This document shows positions 1 through 10,228 of a stretch of 64,000 nt of DNA, in pieces. The translations under genes were made by a program, and so were the position numbers. The notes beneath the pieces were generated by a model. It was not told the DNA's origin. It did not search any database and saw only the letters and a list, made by a program, of their open reading frames with translations. The stretch's first letter is position 1. Every line of letters begins with the position of its first letter. The stretch is from Isochrysis galbana (lineage: Eukaryota; Haptophyta; Isochrysidales; Isochrysidaceae): contig CM030943.1 in NCBI GenBank assembly GCA_018136815.1, forward strand, positions 3,389,885 through 3,453,884. Reading direction: 5' to 3'.

Positions 1-1110
1 GAGAGAGAGAGGGGGGGAGAGAGGGGGAGGGGGAAGGGGGCGGAGGGAGAGAAGAGAGGAGAGAGTGGATGGAATGAGAGAGGGAGAGAGAGGGGATGGG
101 GGGGGAGGGGCGGACACACAAGGCCTTGTGGGTGAGGAGGAGATGCCAAAGCCGCCAAGGTGACCCCACAGATACGTTTGATCATCGGCCGTGTACGAGA
201 AAAGAGCCATTGTGGATGAAGGAGACAATCTGAAAAGCGTGAGGGGAAGGGGGTGCCCCTGAGGACCGAATAAAACTTGCTGGTACTTCTTATATTGGGG
301 TGGGGTAGGCGGTGGTCAATCTCGGTGAGACGGTGTTTGAGAGGAAGAGAGAGTAGAAGGAAGACAGCGGCGGCCGCGGGGCGGCAGAGGGGAGAGGGAA
401 GAGAGGGAAGAGAGAGAGAGAGAGAGAGAAGAGGAGAGGGAAGAGGGGAGGGAGAAGAGAGAAGAGAAGAGGGGAGAGTGGAGAAGAGATGAAGAGATGC
501 AGAGAAAGAGGTGAAGAGTGGAGGTGGGGAGAAGAGGTGAAGAGAGGAGAGAAGGGATAATACAGAGAAGAGAAGAGAGAAGGGGTGAAGAGAACAGATA
601 GAGAGAAGAGATGAGGAGAAGGGAAGGGAAGTAGAGAGGAGAAGAGGAGGAGAGAGTAGGGAGAGAGGGAGAGAGAAGAAGAAGAAGGGAGAGGGCGCGC
701 GAATAAGAGATATGCACGAGAAGATACGATTAGAAACGAGAGGGGTGAAAGAAAGAATGGTTGGGTCTGCTGCGGATGGGTGCCGCCTGCGCCCTCCCCT
801 CGTTGCCGCAAGGTCTCCTTTGTGCAAATATGGCTGTTTTATCGAGGACGAAGGGGGGGGAGGTGGGGGGGAAGAACGACGAGAAGAGAGGGAGAGAGAG
901 AGAGAGGAAGAGAGGCAAAGAGAGATGGAGAGAGAGAGGGAGAGGGGCAGAGAGAGGAGAGAAGAGAGGAGAGAGAGAAGAGAAGAGAGAGAGAGAAGAG
1001 AGAGAAGAGAGAGAAGAGAGAGAAGAGAGAGAAGAGAGAGAAGAGAAGAGAAGAGAGAGAAGAGAGAAGAGAGAGAAGAGAGAGAAGAGAGGGGACGATG
1101 GGACGGACGG
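1..1110. repeat. GA-rich low-complexity / microsatellite tract
   Basis: The stretch is mostly GA/GGA repeats, densest at 1-100, 390-700 and 870-1095, with short non-repetitive islands at 120-380 and 720-870. The open frames here are products of the purine repeat (Arg/Glu on +, Ser/Leu on -) and I call no gene. Confidence 0.9.
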
Positions 1111-1222
1111 GGCAAGGAGAGAGGAGTTCTTTTGTAGAAGCGCGAGGCTTTCCCGCGTCACTTCTACGGCGGCCAAGCCCCAGATCGCTCCCTCTCTCTC
1201 CACCGACGACGGCGCCCTCAAA

Positions 1223-1975
1223 GGCAACGACGGATTTAGAGTTGGGGAAAAGAAATAGAAATACGATGTACGGACGACTCCCTCTCTCTCCCTCGATGGC
1301 AACGACGGATTTAGATTTGAAGAAAAGAAAAAGAAATCGATGTACTGCCGACTTCCTCTCTCCCCCTCAAAGGCAACGACGGATTTAGAGTTGGGAAACA
1401 GAAAAAGAAATCGATGTACTGACGACTCCCTCTCTCCCCCTCAAAGGCAACGACGGATTTAGAGTTGGGGAAAAGAAATAGAAATCGATGTACTGACGAC
1501 TCCCTCTCTCCCCCTCAAAGGCAACGACGGATTTAGAGTTGGGGAAAAGAAATAGAAATAGATGTACTGACGACTCCCTCTCTCTCTCCCTCGATGGCAA
1601 CGACGGATTCAGAGTTGGGGAAAAGAAATAGAAATTAGATGTACGGACGACTCCCTCTCTCTCCCTCAAAGGCAACGACGGATTTAGAGTTGGGAAACAG
1701 AAAAAGAAATTGATGTACTGACGACTCCCTCTCTCCCCCTCAAAGGCAACGACGGATTTAGAGTTGGGGAAAAGAAATAGAAAAAGATGTGCTGACGACT
1801 CCCTCTCTCTCCCTCGATGGCAACGACGGATTCAGAGTTGGGGAAAAGAAATAGAAATTAGATGTACGGACGACTCCCTCTCTCTCCCTCGATGGCAACG
1901 ACGGATTTAGAGTTGGGAAACAGAAATGGAAATTAGATGTACGGACGACCTCCGCTTTCTCCCTCGATGGCAACG
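1223..1975. repeat. Minisatellite, about 74-bp unit, about 11 copies
   Basis: The word GGCAACGACGGATT recurs at 1223, 1298, 1372, 1446, 1520, 1596, 1671, 1745, 1819 and 1894, and in degenerate form at 1969, giving units of 74-76 bp. Each unit also carries a GGGGAAAAGAAATAGAAAT stretch and a CT-rich stretch. Some units have CTCAAAGGC and others CTCGATGGC before the shared word, so two subtypes are interspersed. No gene is supported. Confidence 0.93.
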
Positions 1976-1976
1976 A

Positions 1977-2122
1977 TGTCGAGTCGAGCGGAGCCGGAGG
2001 GCTCTGAGCCACTCCGTCGCGAGCAGCACCGGCGGCTAGCGCGGCGCTTTGGCCCTCCTCCCCACCGGGAGTCGGGTGAATGAAATTCTGGACTGGGTCG
2101 GGCAACCCCATTTGGGTGTCTG
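1977..2122 (+). repeat. Dispersed repeat R1, copy 1
   Basis: This segment matches 35795-35948 closely in the same orientation, sharing for example CCGGAGGGCTCTGA, CGGCGGCTAGCGCGGCGCTT and GAATGAAATTCTGGA. The second copy has a few small insertions. It is probably a piece of a transposable element. The following stretch, 2123-2736, holds no gene that I can support. Confidence 0.85.
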
Positions 2123-2736
2123 GACGGGGAACGAACGGCGAACGAAGGGCTGTGGGGCGGCGAGGCGCTCCTAGCGGCCCTAGTGTGTTGGGTTTTAAAA
2201 GATTGTTAGACCTACAAAGAACTCTTCCCTCAGGGAGGGAGCCTAGGCTGCTTGAGTGCAGCGACGCAGCGAACAACGACGGACCACGAAGCTGTGTCGG
2301 AGCGAAGCTCGTTTCCTCATTGGAAACGAGCCGCGGAGGCGCACCGGCGGCTAGCGCGGCGCACGGTCCATCCGGGGAGCCCGGAACGGGCTCATCGGAA
2401 GAACGGGGAGGGCAAATGACGGGCATGAGAGATGGACGGGAGAGTGGCACGGAACGCGAACCGGAGGGTCGGAGGATGTAAGAAAGGGCGCGGCGAGCAG
2501 TTACCGCTTACTTGGGACTCGTAGGGACTCGTATACTCGAAAGGACGACTCGGAAGACTCGGGGCTTGGGGGTACTCAGGGGCTGCAGGTCACCAACAGG
2601 CGATACAGTGGATAAAACCACACAAACCAACACTCTGCACTCAAACATTCACGGTAACAGGACGGAAACATACGTTAAACGAACCCCCTCTGGTGAGCAG
2701 ATTCAGGAGTGCCCACCAGAAAAAGAGGAGAGAGAG

Positions 2737-2954
2737 CTCTCTTCCCTGCGGCGGGGGCCCATGGCGCGCGCCTGCGGCCCCTCTTCAGGTCCCCAGGAGG
2801 CCTGCAGGGGCCTGGGAGCACAGCTCAGGGGGCAGGTGAGGCTGGGGCATGGCCCTGGCCCCTCCTGCCTCTCCCTCGCTGGCTCTCGAGCCCCTGCCGG
2901 TCGACAGGAGCTGGCTGGGGGCTCCTGATCAGGGGGGCCCAGGGGGAGGAGGGG
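2737..2954 (+). repeat. Dispersed repeat R2, copy 1
   Basis: The segment is about 90 percent identical to 36786-37003 by eye, including GGGGGCCCATGGCGCGCGCC and the block around GGTGAGGCTGGGGCATGG. In the second copy the match ends where a LINE reverse transcriptase fragment begins, so R2 may be part of, or a frequent neighbour of, that retroelement family. Confidence 0.88.
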
Positions 2955-4340
2955 TTGGTCAGAGCGAGAAGCAAGCCAACGTGGGCCAGGGCGTGCAATC
3001 TGTGCCCGACTCTCAGGGAGAGTCTGGGCAGTCTGGGTGAGTCCCCCCTACATGCCAAGAGGCAGCGCAGGGGGGTGGATGGTTCTCGCCCCCATGAGGG
3101 GAGTCGAGAGAGTGGGGGGGGCGCGAGGCCCCCCTCCATGGCGACCAATCATAAGATTAGTGAGTTCTTAGTAGGTCTAACAATCTCTTACAATCCAACA
3201 CTCTATCTAGCTAGGGTCTAGGGCCGCTGGGTCCGGGTCCTAATGGACCCCGGATATGTGCTAGTTGGGTGTATTGGAAACTTTCTATCATGAAGAATCC
3301 TCAAATTTCCTCAATTCTCACTTCTGAGACGGTCATTTTTCACCCCTTACAAAATAAAAACCCTGTTTGACCGCCCTACTGTTCGGAATGATAAAACGTC
3401 CCGTTTATGTGAGAAACACATAGCATCGTTTTCACCGTTTTTTTTAAGTTCGGCAGCGGGAAACGGCCTGCATACTATAGGAAAGGGGAGAATTCTTTGA
3501 TACTTGGAGCTTGCATGAGATTTAGGGGATTATACCTACAGAATATAGAATAGGGGTGCTTTTACTCTTAGAGAGTGAGTGCCGCCCCCCAAACGTGCAG
3601 CCCACTTCTCGAGAGGCGTTAGAACTTATAGCGTCGTAGGACATCTTGTTCGCTAGCATTGCTAGCCACATCCACCGGACGAGCCATGCGCCAACCGCGC
3701 ACACACCCCCATCGCGGGGGAGGGGGCTCCGTGGCCGTCGAAGGGCTACGGTCCCGCAGCACTAAGGTTATACTAACACAACCATAAAACTCTAAAACTC
3801 TGACGAGAGGGCCCAAACTGACGACGCGCTCGAGAAGCCGCCCACACTTCTAGAGAAAGTTCTGGAAGTATTGACCTGGCCCTACGGCGGACGATCGCCC
3901 CCCCCCCCCCCCCCCCCCCCTCCCCGCGCGCGCATGCCGCCGGCTCCCGTCGGAGCTCTCCCCACAAGCTCCTTCTCATGGGGGTGAAACGGTGAAACCC
4001 CAGTCGGTAGCAGTTCGTCGCCACTGCACCGTGCACATTGGAGACTCACCAGAATAAAAGCAACAGGGGGGGGGGGGGGGGAGGTCTCCTCAGCTGCTGA
4101 CTAAGTGTTGTAAATGTTGTAAATAATGAGACTCGAAGCCCTAATAGACCCGCTCCGCCGAAACGCTCGAGAGAGAGAGTTTGAATCACTGCGCCCGAGA
4201 TGCGGTCGGCCCCCCCCAACGGATTCTCCGAGAGTCCCCCGAGCGATCGCCGCCGGGCTACGCAGCGACAGGTGGTGTCCCTCGCTCGGGGGCCTCGTCC
4301 TTCTTGCTCTCGCCTCTCTCTCACCCTCCTCCTCTCTCAG
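2955..4340. other. Intergenic stretch with no recognised gene
   Basis: I see no convincing coding signal. It contains the 18-mer CCCTGTTTGACCGCCCTA at 3361-3378, which recurs at 50212-50229 and inverted at 13027-13044, and a poly-C run near 3899-3920. CT-rich sequence ending in CTCTCTCAG at 4332-4340 looks like a 3' splice site for the ORF that follows. Confidence 0.6.
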
Positions 4341-5531
4341 ATGTTCAAGACGAAGCTGCCCTCCAGCCGGCTCGCCCTCACGTTCGTCTTCGACCTGCCG
4401 TCCCCCAACAAGTGGGCGAAGGAGACGCCTTCCTCGGAAATCCACGAGCGCGCGTGTCGAGAGGCCGCTGTGAAGACGGGGCTGGTGGCCGCAGACTCGG
4501 TCCGTGCCAAGGCCGTCTGCATGAAAGGTGTCAGCGTGAGTACCGTGCACCACCATCAGTTCGACCCGGACTTCCACGTGTGTGACGGCGGTCCGGCGAC
4601 GCGCTTCGAATTCTTCTACGATTTGTCTGCCGCAAAGATGGCCATGAGGGTAGTCACCTCACTCGGAGAAGCAAAGGGCCAGTGCATCGACGGCGTCGTG
4701 GCGACGCGCCTTGGGCTTCATGCCATGGAGATTCTCGAGGGCCATCCACCCAATTTGGCCTCGCCAGTGGCACGTGCGGGTGGTGTCCCGCCATTCAAGA
4801 TGGGCCTTCGCCATCACCTCCGCTTCATGCACGAGGTCCTCCCGGGAACTCTGATTCGGATTCTGCTAGCATACGTTTCCATCTTCTTTGATTGGTTGCT
4901 TGGAATCCAGCCGCCGGCCGATTCCTCGGATGTGAACGACATCAAGTCCTTGTTTCGATTCTACAAGAGCGCACACGCCGACAAGCGGTCCAGCTACCAG
5001 ATTTACCGTGCAGACGACATCGAGAAGCCCTTTCGTGTCTTCCTAGCCACCATCGAACTTTGGCGCCGTGCGCGCCAGCTGGTGGGTTACTTCTACCTCG
5101 TCAACTTCTCTCCTCTCCTTGCTGGAGGCTGCACCACCAACATCCAAGATATCTGCGATGTGAAAAAGCGATACGCGGGCATCTTTGATCCTCCTGGTGT
5201 TCCTCCGGCACCCCCGCTGTGGGTCATCGGCAATCCGCAGCAAAGCCGCCGTATCTTTATCAACAACTACGGAATTCATCAACACGCATTCTCAGCGAAG
5301 CCCGTTGCGTTCCTGTGGGACTGGTTGGAGCTGGCAGCACCGCTCCACGGTGCAGGGTGCATATCGATCAACGGCACCTTCATGTGCTGGATGCGTGGGA
5401 TGCCATCGGCTCTTGCAATGCATTCAATGGCGAACCATTTTGGTACGCCTGTTGAGGAGACAACCCAAAATAACTCATGGTTTGATACCATGGGTAAGCC
5501 AGCGAGCCTTCGCTCACGTTCGCGCTCGTAA
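4341..5531 (+). CDS. Hypothetical protein, unrecognised (about 396 aa, probably incomplete)
   Basis: This is a long open frame with balanced amino-acid use, unlike the repeat-derived ORFs around it. The frame is open from 4200, but a pyrimidine tract ending CTCTCTCAG abuts the ATG at 4341, so 4341 may be an internal exon start or the true start. The product begins MFKTKLPSSRLALTF, has a hydrophobic stretch at about residues 165-187 (ILLAYVSIFFDWLLGI) and His/Cys residues scattered through it. A strong donor-like ATGG/GTAAGC at 5493/5494 lies before the stop, and an acceptor-like sequence near 5850 is followed by an open stretch, so the true 3' end may be spliced further downstream. I recognise no family. 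A transposon-encoded protein is possible given the neighbourhood. Confidence 0.55.
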   Translation: MFKTKLPSSRLALTFVFDLPSPNKWAKETPSSEIHERACREAAVKTGLVAADSVRAKAVCMKGVSVSTVHHHQFDPDFHVCDGGPATRFEFFYDLSAAKMAMRVVTSLGEAKGQCIDGVVATRLGLHAMEILEGHPPNLASPVARAGGVPPFKMGLRHHLRFMHEVLPGTLIRILLAYVSIFFDWLLGIQPPADSSDVNDIKSLFRFYKSAHADKRSSYQIYRADDIEKPFRVFLATIELWRRARQLVGYFYLVNFSPLLAGGCTTNIQDICDVKKRYAGIFDPPGVPPAPPLWVIGNPQQSRRIFINNYGIHQHAFSAKPVAFLWDWLELAAPLHGAGCISINGTFMCWMRGMPSALAMHSMANHFGTPVEETTQNNSWFDTMGKPASLRSRSRS

Positions 5532-6285
5532 CGGTACGTTCATCATTGCCGATGAGCCCCAGCTTAGTGGGCCTTGTCGATCGGCCAAGTCAACGATGAC
5601 CATTGTCGGTGCGAACGTGCAAGCATTGTGATCTTGGGACGAAGGCCTCTGGCAAAAGAAGCCATGCGGCGGTCTGAGAGGACACTTCTAAAATCCTTCG
5701 TGCCTGTCGTGCTCATCTGACGGGAGATTGAGTTCGGTTGTTGATTCCTTCTGCTGAGTGCTCGTGGGCGTCTCCATGGTGTGCTCCGAGATTCTTTCCA
5801 GTGTGTGTTATGCGCCGAACGCCCGTCAGATCCTGCGACATTCGATGTAATCCAGAAAGACGAATACCATGAGGGTTACATACCCGAGTGCCAAGTGCCG
5901 CCGCAAGCATATGCAAATGACAAATCAAAATCAAATGAGGAGGTTTTGGTTTTTGTGGTTTTTTGTTAGGGCGGGCTGCCAAACTCACATGGTCACACTC
6001 TCAACTCTCCATCAGCTACCTCACATAGGGCAGGGCGGAGGGCGTGTCTGCGTCTTGTGCCTCCCCAGTCTCCGTCGTGATTCCCTCTGCTCTGTATTCT
6101 TGTATTCCTTCCTGTATTCTTCTGTATCTGCATATTCCGTATTCCGTGTACAGTGTGAAGTTATAACCCTAGTATGCGCCAAAAGTGGGCTTTTGGGGGG
6201 TTGAGGAATCAGCTTAAGGTGCTGTATAGCACTCAAACTTTCGGCTAGGCGGACTGTACATAGGCGGGAAAGAACCCCCTGAGAG
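5532..6285. other. Intergenic stretch, possible downstream exon near 5850-5940
   Basis: Apart from a possible spliced continuation of the preceding ORF (acceptor-like CAG near 5854, open to about 5940 where GAGGAG is followed by GT), I see no gene. The rest is not repetitive by eye. Confidence 0.4.
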
Positions 6286-6880
6286 TCTGTCGCATTCGCG
6301 AATCAATAGACACTCGTTAGGCTTCTCTTCGTCGCTCGGTATTTATCGTTTATCGATATAATTCTCTCGTTCTCGTTCTCGGTCAAAAGCTTCGCTTGGA
6401 CGCATAGGATCTTGGGTTGTGGAGCGCCCTCTCTCTTTCCCTCGAAGAGAAGGGAAGTTTCCCCACCTTTCTTTCTTCCTCCTAGGCGCCTCGCAAATAG
6501 GTTTAATTCGCTATCTTCCCTGCGTTTCTCAGTCTTCAGTCTTCTCTGCGCCTCTATCTACTTCAGTCTTCAGTGATTGCAATCAGGTTTAATTTGCAAT
6601 CTCATCGCATCTCCCCCTTAAGCACACCGCACTTCTCTCGTCTTATTCGGTAAGTCTTTTGGAATCCTGTGCGGCAGGATTGCCCCTCGTTTCCGTTATG
6701 GTGCGATTCCCCTTCCAGACGGGATCGCCGACAGATCGCCTTCTGATCGTCGTCCGTCGTCGTCTGGCCGGAGTGTTTGGGTTTGATTTCAGTCGAGCTA
6801 TGTGAGAAAGTCGTGGGGCGAGAGTCGGAGTGTTTTCCTGGGTGTCCGTGTCCGTCGTCCTGTCGCCAGTCGTCGGTATA
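6286..6880 (+). repeat. LTR-like dispersed repeat R3, copy 1
   Basis: Reads TGTCGCATTCGCGAATC at the left and matches, in inverted orientation, 43435-43970 over its whole length, with shared blocks such as CGCCTCGCAAATAGG, GGATTGCCCCTCGTTTCCG and GGGATCGCCGACAGATCGCC. Part of it also recurs near 49320-49415. The TG start, length near 550 bp and the gag-like ORF that follows the - strand copy fit a long terminal repeat, but I see no matching second LTR or primer-binding site, so this is an inference. Confidence 0.6.
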
Positions 6881-6989
6881 TCCGGCTGCCTGGTAGCGCG
6901 GCGCACGATCCCTATCTGGATACCTGGATCCGTCTACTTAATAGGCAAAGATACCTATTATCTGGATATCTGGTAAACCGGTTACGGGT

Positions 6990-7545
6990 CTTATGAGGGT
7001 GGCAAGGTGAGGGAGGCGGCGGTGAGGGAGGCGGCGGTGAGGGAGGCGGCGGTGAGGGAGGCGGCGGTGAGGGAGGCGGCGGTGAGGGAGGCGGCGGTGA
7101 GGGAGCCGGCGGTGAGGGAGGCGGAGGCGAGGGCGGCGGTGGTGAAGGCGGTGGCGGGGAGGGCGGTGGCGGTGAAGGCGGTGGCGGGGAGGGAGGCGGG
7201 GGAGAAGGCGGCGGCGGTGAGGGAGGCGGTGGTGATTGATGGTGGTTGCGGAGACGGCGGCGGTGGTGAGGGTGGCGGAGGTGAGGGAGGCGGCGGTGAG
7301 GGAGGCGGCGGTGAGGGAGGCGGCGGTGAAGGCGGTGGCGGCGAGGGAGGCGGTGGTGACGGCGGCGGCGAGGGAGGCGGTGGTGACGGCGGCGGCGGCG
7401 AAGGCGGCGGCGGTGCGGCGGTGAAGGCGGCGGCGGCGAAGGCTGCGGTGGCGAGGGAGGCGGCGGCAAAGGCGGCGGTGGCGAGGGAGGCGGCGGTGAA
7501 GGCAGCCGTAATCGCAGCGGTTATGACAGAAGAACCCAAGTTATT
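6990..7545. repeat. Glycine/proline-coding minisatellite (GGTGAGGGAGGCGGC-type)
   Basis: Tandem 15-bp words of the form GGTGAGGGAGGCGGC and diverged versions run through this stretch. Read on the - strand, one frame gives SPPPPSPPPP runs typical of hydroxyproline-rich, pherophorin-like algal wall proteins, and on the + strand GGGGE runs. The proline frame shifts inside the array and I see no start, signal peptide or flanking globular domain, so I treat it as a minisatellite, possibly derived from the stalk of a proline-rich gene such as those at 60112 and 63263. Confidence 0.75.
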
Positions 7546-7587
7546 TAAGGGAGGATAACTAGAGCCAACTCCGGAACAAAGGACGAA

Positions 7588-7788
7588 CCACAGTCTCCCG
7601 CCCCCTTCTCTCCAACTCCTGGCCGAAAGCAGCGCGCGCGGCCTCCCCAGAACCAGCTTCTCCGCTAATGAGGGAACTGGGAAAGGGGAAGGGGGTTGTT
7701 AGGGGTAAAGGTCGGGTAGTAGGGAGGTACACTAGCACTCTGCCTCACGTCGCACACGTAGCGGGGAATTTTAAGAAGATTTTTTTTT
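7588..7788 (+). repeat. LINE 3'-end repeat R4, copy 1
   Basis: Closely matches 59492-59695, which forms the 3' end of a LINE deletion derivative bounded by target duplications. Shared words include CCACAGTCTCCCGCCCCC, GGTAGTAGGGAGGT and AGCGGGGAATTTTAA. It ends in a T run directly before another LINE fragment in the same orientation. Confidence 0.8.
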
Positions 7789-7796
7789 ACTCTAGA

Positions 7797-8048
7797 TGGC
7801 TAGAGCTATTAACAAACGTTGACTCACTCCCGACCCGATGGATCAAGGCTAACGGTAGACGGAGCAATCCATTCACGATACACTGTGGCATGCCCCAAGG
7901 GTGCCCGCTGTCGCCTCTGGCGTTTCTCTTAGTGGCCGAAGGCCTAACGCGTTTAGTAAACGCCGACCCCGAAATGAAGGGAATCACGGTAGGAGCAGAG
8001 CCTGCTGCGGCGCACTCCGCAATCAATACTACAGACAGCGCGCGTTGA
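7797..8048 (+). pseudogene. LINE ORF2 reverse transcriptase fragment
   Basis: The translation contains the reverse transcriptase block GMPQGCPLSPLAFLL preceded by WIKANGRRSNPF, aligning with IKINGGRSYPF...GMPQGCPLSPLTFLL of the ORF2 at 50594-53638. Sequence then jumps to a piece ending NTTDSAR, which matches the C-terminal part of the copy at 37561-37938, so the catalytic FADD motif and everything between are deleted. This is a dead, 5'-truncated and internally deleted copy. Confidence 0.85.
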
Positions 8049-9358
8049 AGCGGCGTTTGTTGAAGATGCAACGGCAGCGAGAGACGCAGGCGGCACGCGG
8101 CGAGCACGACTACAAGCCTGGCGGCGATGAGGCACCGGCAAAGGGCCTCGCTGGCGCCTGCACATGTTCGCCTCTAATGAAATGTGCCAGCATGTCTTGT
8201 GCTTGTCGTGTTGCGGGTGTTTTGTGTACCACCGCTTGCCATGGTGGGAGGCAATCTCCTATGAGATGTGTGAGGATGAGTGCCTTGCAGCCACCAAGTG
8301 ATTCTGAGTGCTCTGTCTCCTCTGTCACTCAAGGGTGCATCTCAAACAGACGATGCTGAGCCTGAGATTCTGTCCGAGCTCAGTTGTTGTGAGGAGTGTG
8401 ACCCGTGAGTGAGCGCTTCGCCTCCGTTGGAAAGTTTACAAATTAGACACGCGCCTTGCAGTTGGGTGGGGCTTCATAACTACGACTTGTGACCCAGGCG
8501 AAGCCTTTAGTGCCAAGGATGCTGACGGCTACTACAACCCTTGCACATTAACTGTGTCATGGTGCCATTTTCTTTTCACTGCGACACGACCCAAAAATAG
8601 ATGTTACAATGAATGCGTGCTCAAAGTCTCTCGCGATTCAACACGTCCTACTCGTGACTGTGCACCAATTTATGCCTAGAAGTTGCATCACACCTTGCCC
8701 ACTATGGCAATTCACAGTCCCAAACCTTCACATCAGTCACATGCAAGGCGCACAACGCACACTTCAATTTTTCGAATAGGCACTCCCACATCAGTAGATT
8801 GACGTCCGGAACCCCCGGCCATTCCGGTCTCGCACGGCACAATGCAAGCCGCCTTGGACGCGAGGCGCCCCGGACCGACTGCCCATATGTCTGAGGTGCC
8901 TTCGAGCAGCCGCACGCTGCGCATGGCCGCCCCACACAGCCATGTGCCACTGATCAGCAAAGCGAAGTCAGTCCGCGGAGACGTCTATGCCAATGACGTT
9001 CATGCACACAGCGCCCTTCCTGGGGCCTTCAAGCGAACGCTCCCCGGGCGAAAGTGGCGCCTCGTGACCTATCTTCAACAGGCTGACCGCCCCTCTCCCC
9101 CTCGCCCCGCCTCGTTCGACCCCATGCCCAGCCGAGCGCCTTGAGCAGCGGCGCATGAGCGCCATTACCCGAGCCCACCCCACCTCCGCCAGGCGGTGCG
9201 AAGCTGGACCATGCGCGGGCGCGGCGGGGGCCACATACCCACTGGTCCCACCACCGGCCGCACGGGTCCTGCAGGTGCCCTCCACAGCCACCAGGCCTCA
9301 TGGTAGCTAGAGGAGGCAGACAGCCGCTCGCGGGAGCGCCACCCCCATTCCCCACCCC
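8049..9358. other. Intergenic stretch with no recognised gene
   Basis: Several open frames of 70-150 codons occur on both strands but none shows a recognisable domain, splice pattern or consistent composition. I see no repeats here that recur elsewhere in the window. Confidence 0.5.
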
Positions 9359-9968
9359 GCCACTTCTACGAGTAAAGACTCCGTAGAGAGTAAAGAAAGA
9401 CTCGCTCCGTGCGCCACTTCTACGAGTAAAGACTCCGTAGAGAGTAAAGAGAGACTCGCTCCGTGCGCCACTTCTACGAGTAAAGACTCCGTAGAGAGTA
9501 AAGAGAGACTCGCTCCGTGCGCCACTTCTACGAGTAAAGACTCCGTAGAGAGTAAAGAGAGACTCGCTCCGTGCGCCACTTCTACGAGTAAAGACTCCGT
9601 AGAGAGTAAAGAGAGACTCGCTCCGTGCGCCACTTCTACGAGTAAAGACTCCGTAGAGAGTAAAGAGAGACTCGCTCCGTGCGCCACTTCTACGAGTAAA
9701 GACTCCGTAGAGAGTAAAGAGAGACTCGCTCCGTGCGCCACTTCTACGAGTAAAGACTCCGTAGAGAGTAAAGAGAGACTCGCTCCGTGCGCCACTTCTA
9801 CGAGTAAAGACTCCGTAGAGAGTAAAGAGAGACTCGCTCCGTGCGCCACTTCTACGAGTAAAGACTCCGTAGAGAGTAAAGAGAGACTCGCTCCGTGCGC
9901 CACTTCTACGAGTAAAGACTCCGTAGAGAGTAAAGAGAGACTCGCTCCGTGCGCCACTTCTACGAGTA
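9359..9968. repeat. Minisatellite, exact 54-bp unit, 11 copies plus a partial one
   Basis: GCCACTTCTACGAG starts at 9359 and at every 54 bases up to 9953. Units are virtually identical (the first has one A/G change, AAGAAAGAC for AAGAGAGAC). Each unit contains a near-palindrome CTACGAGT-AAAG-ACTCCGTAG. Because 54 is a multiple of three, the - strand stays open through the whole array as an 18-residue repeat, which is an artefact of the unit length. The array ends 31 bp before the SEC11 start codon. Confidence 0.96.
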
Positions 9969-9999
9969 AAAGACCTCCTCTTCCCCCCCCCACGCGGCG

Positions 10000-10196
10000 A
10001 TGGAGGGCATGGTGGAGATGTACCACACGCTCAAGGGGATGCGGAAGCGGCAGGTGAGGCGCGCGCATGGGAGGGACGCTGGCGTTCGAGGTGGCGTGGC
10101 TGTGGCTGTGCCGCGCCCTCTTCGGACCACGTCCGCGCTCACACCTTCCTCTCCTCCCCTCCCCTTTCTCTCTCTCGTCTTTGCCTCCATCCATTT

Positions 10197-10228
<32 letters not shown>

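Noticed and set aside
6912-7539. A pherophorin-like cell wall protein gene on the - strand
   Set aside because: The proline frame is broken and changes within the array, and there is no signal peptide or globular domain; kept as a minisatellite.
9359-9968. CRISPR array
   Set aside because: Units are directly abutting identical 54-mers without variable spacers, and the genome is eukaryotic.
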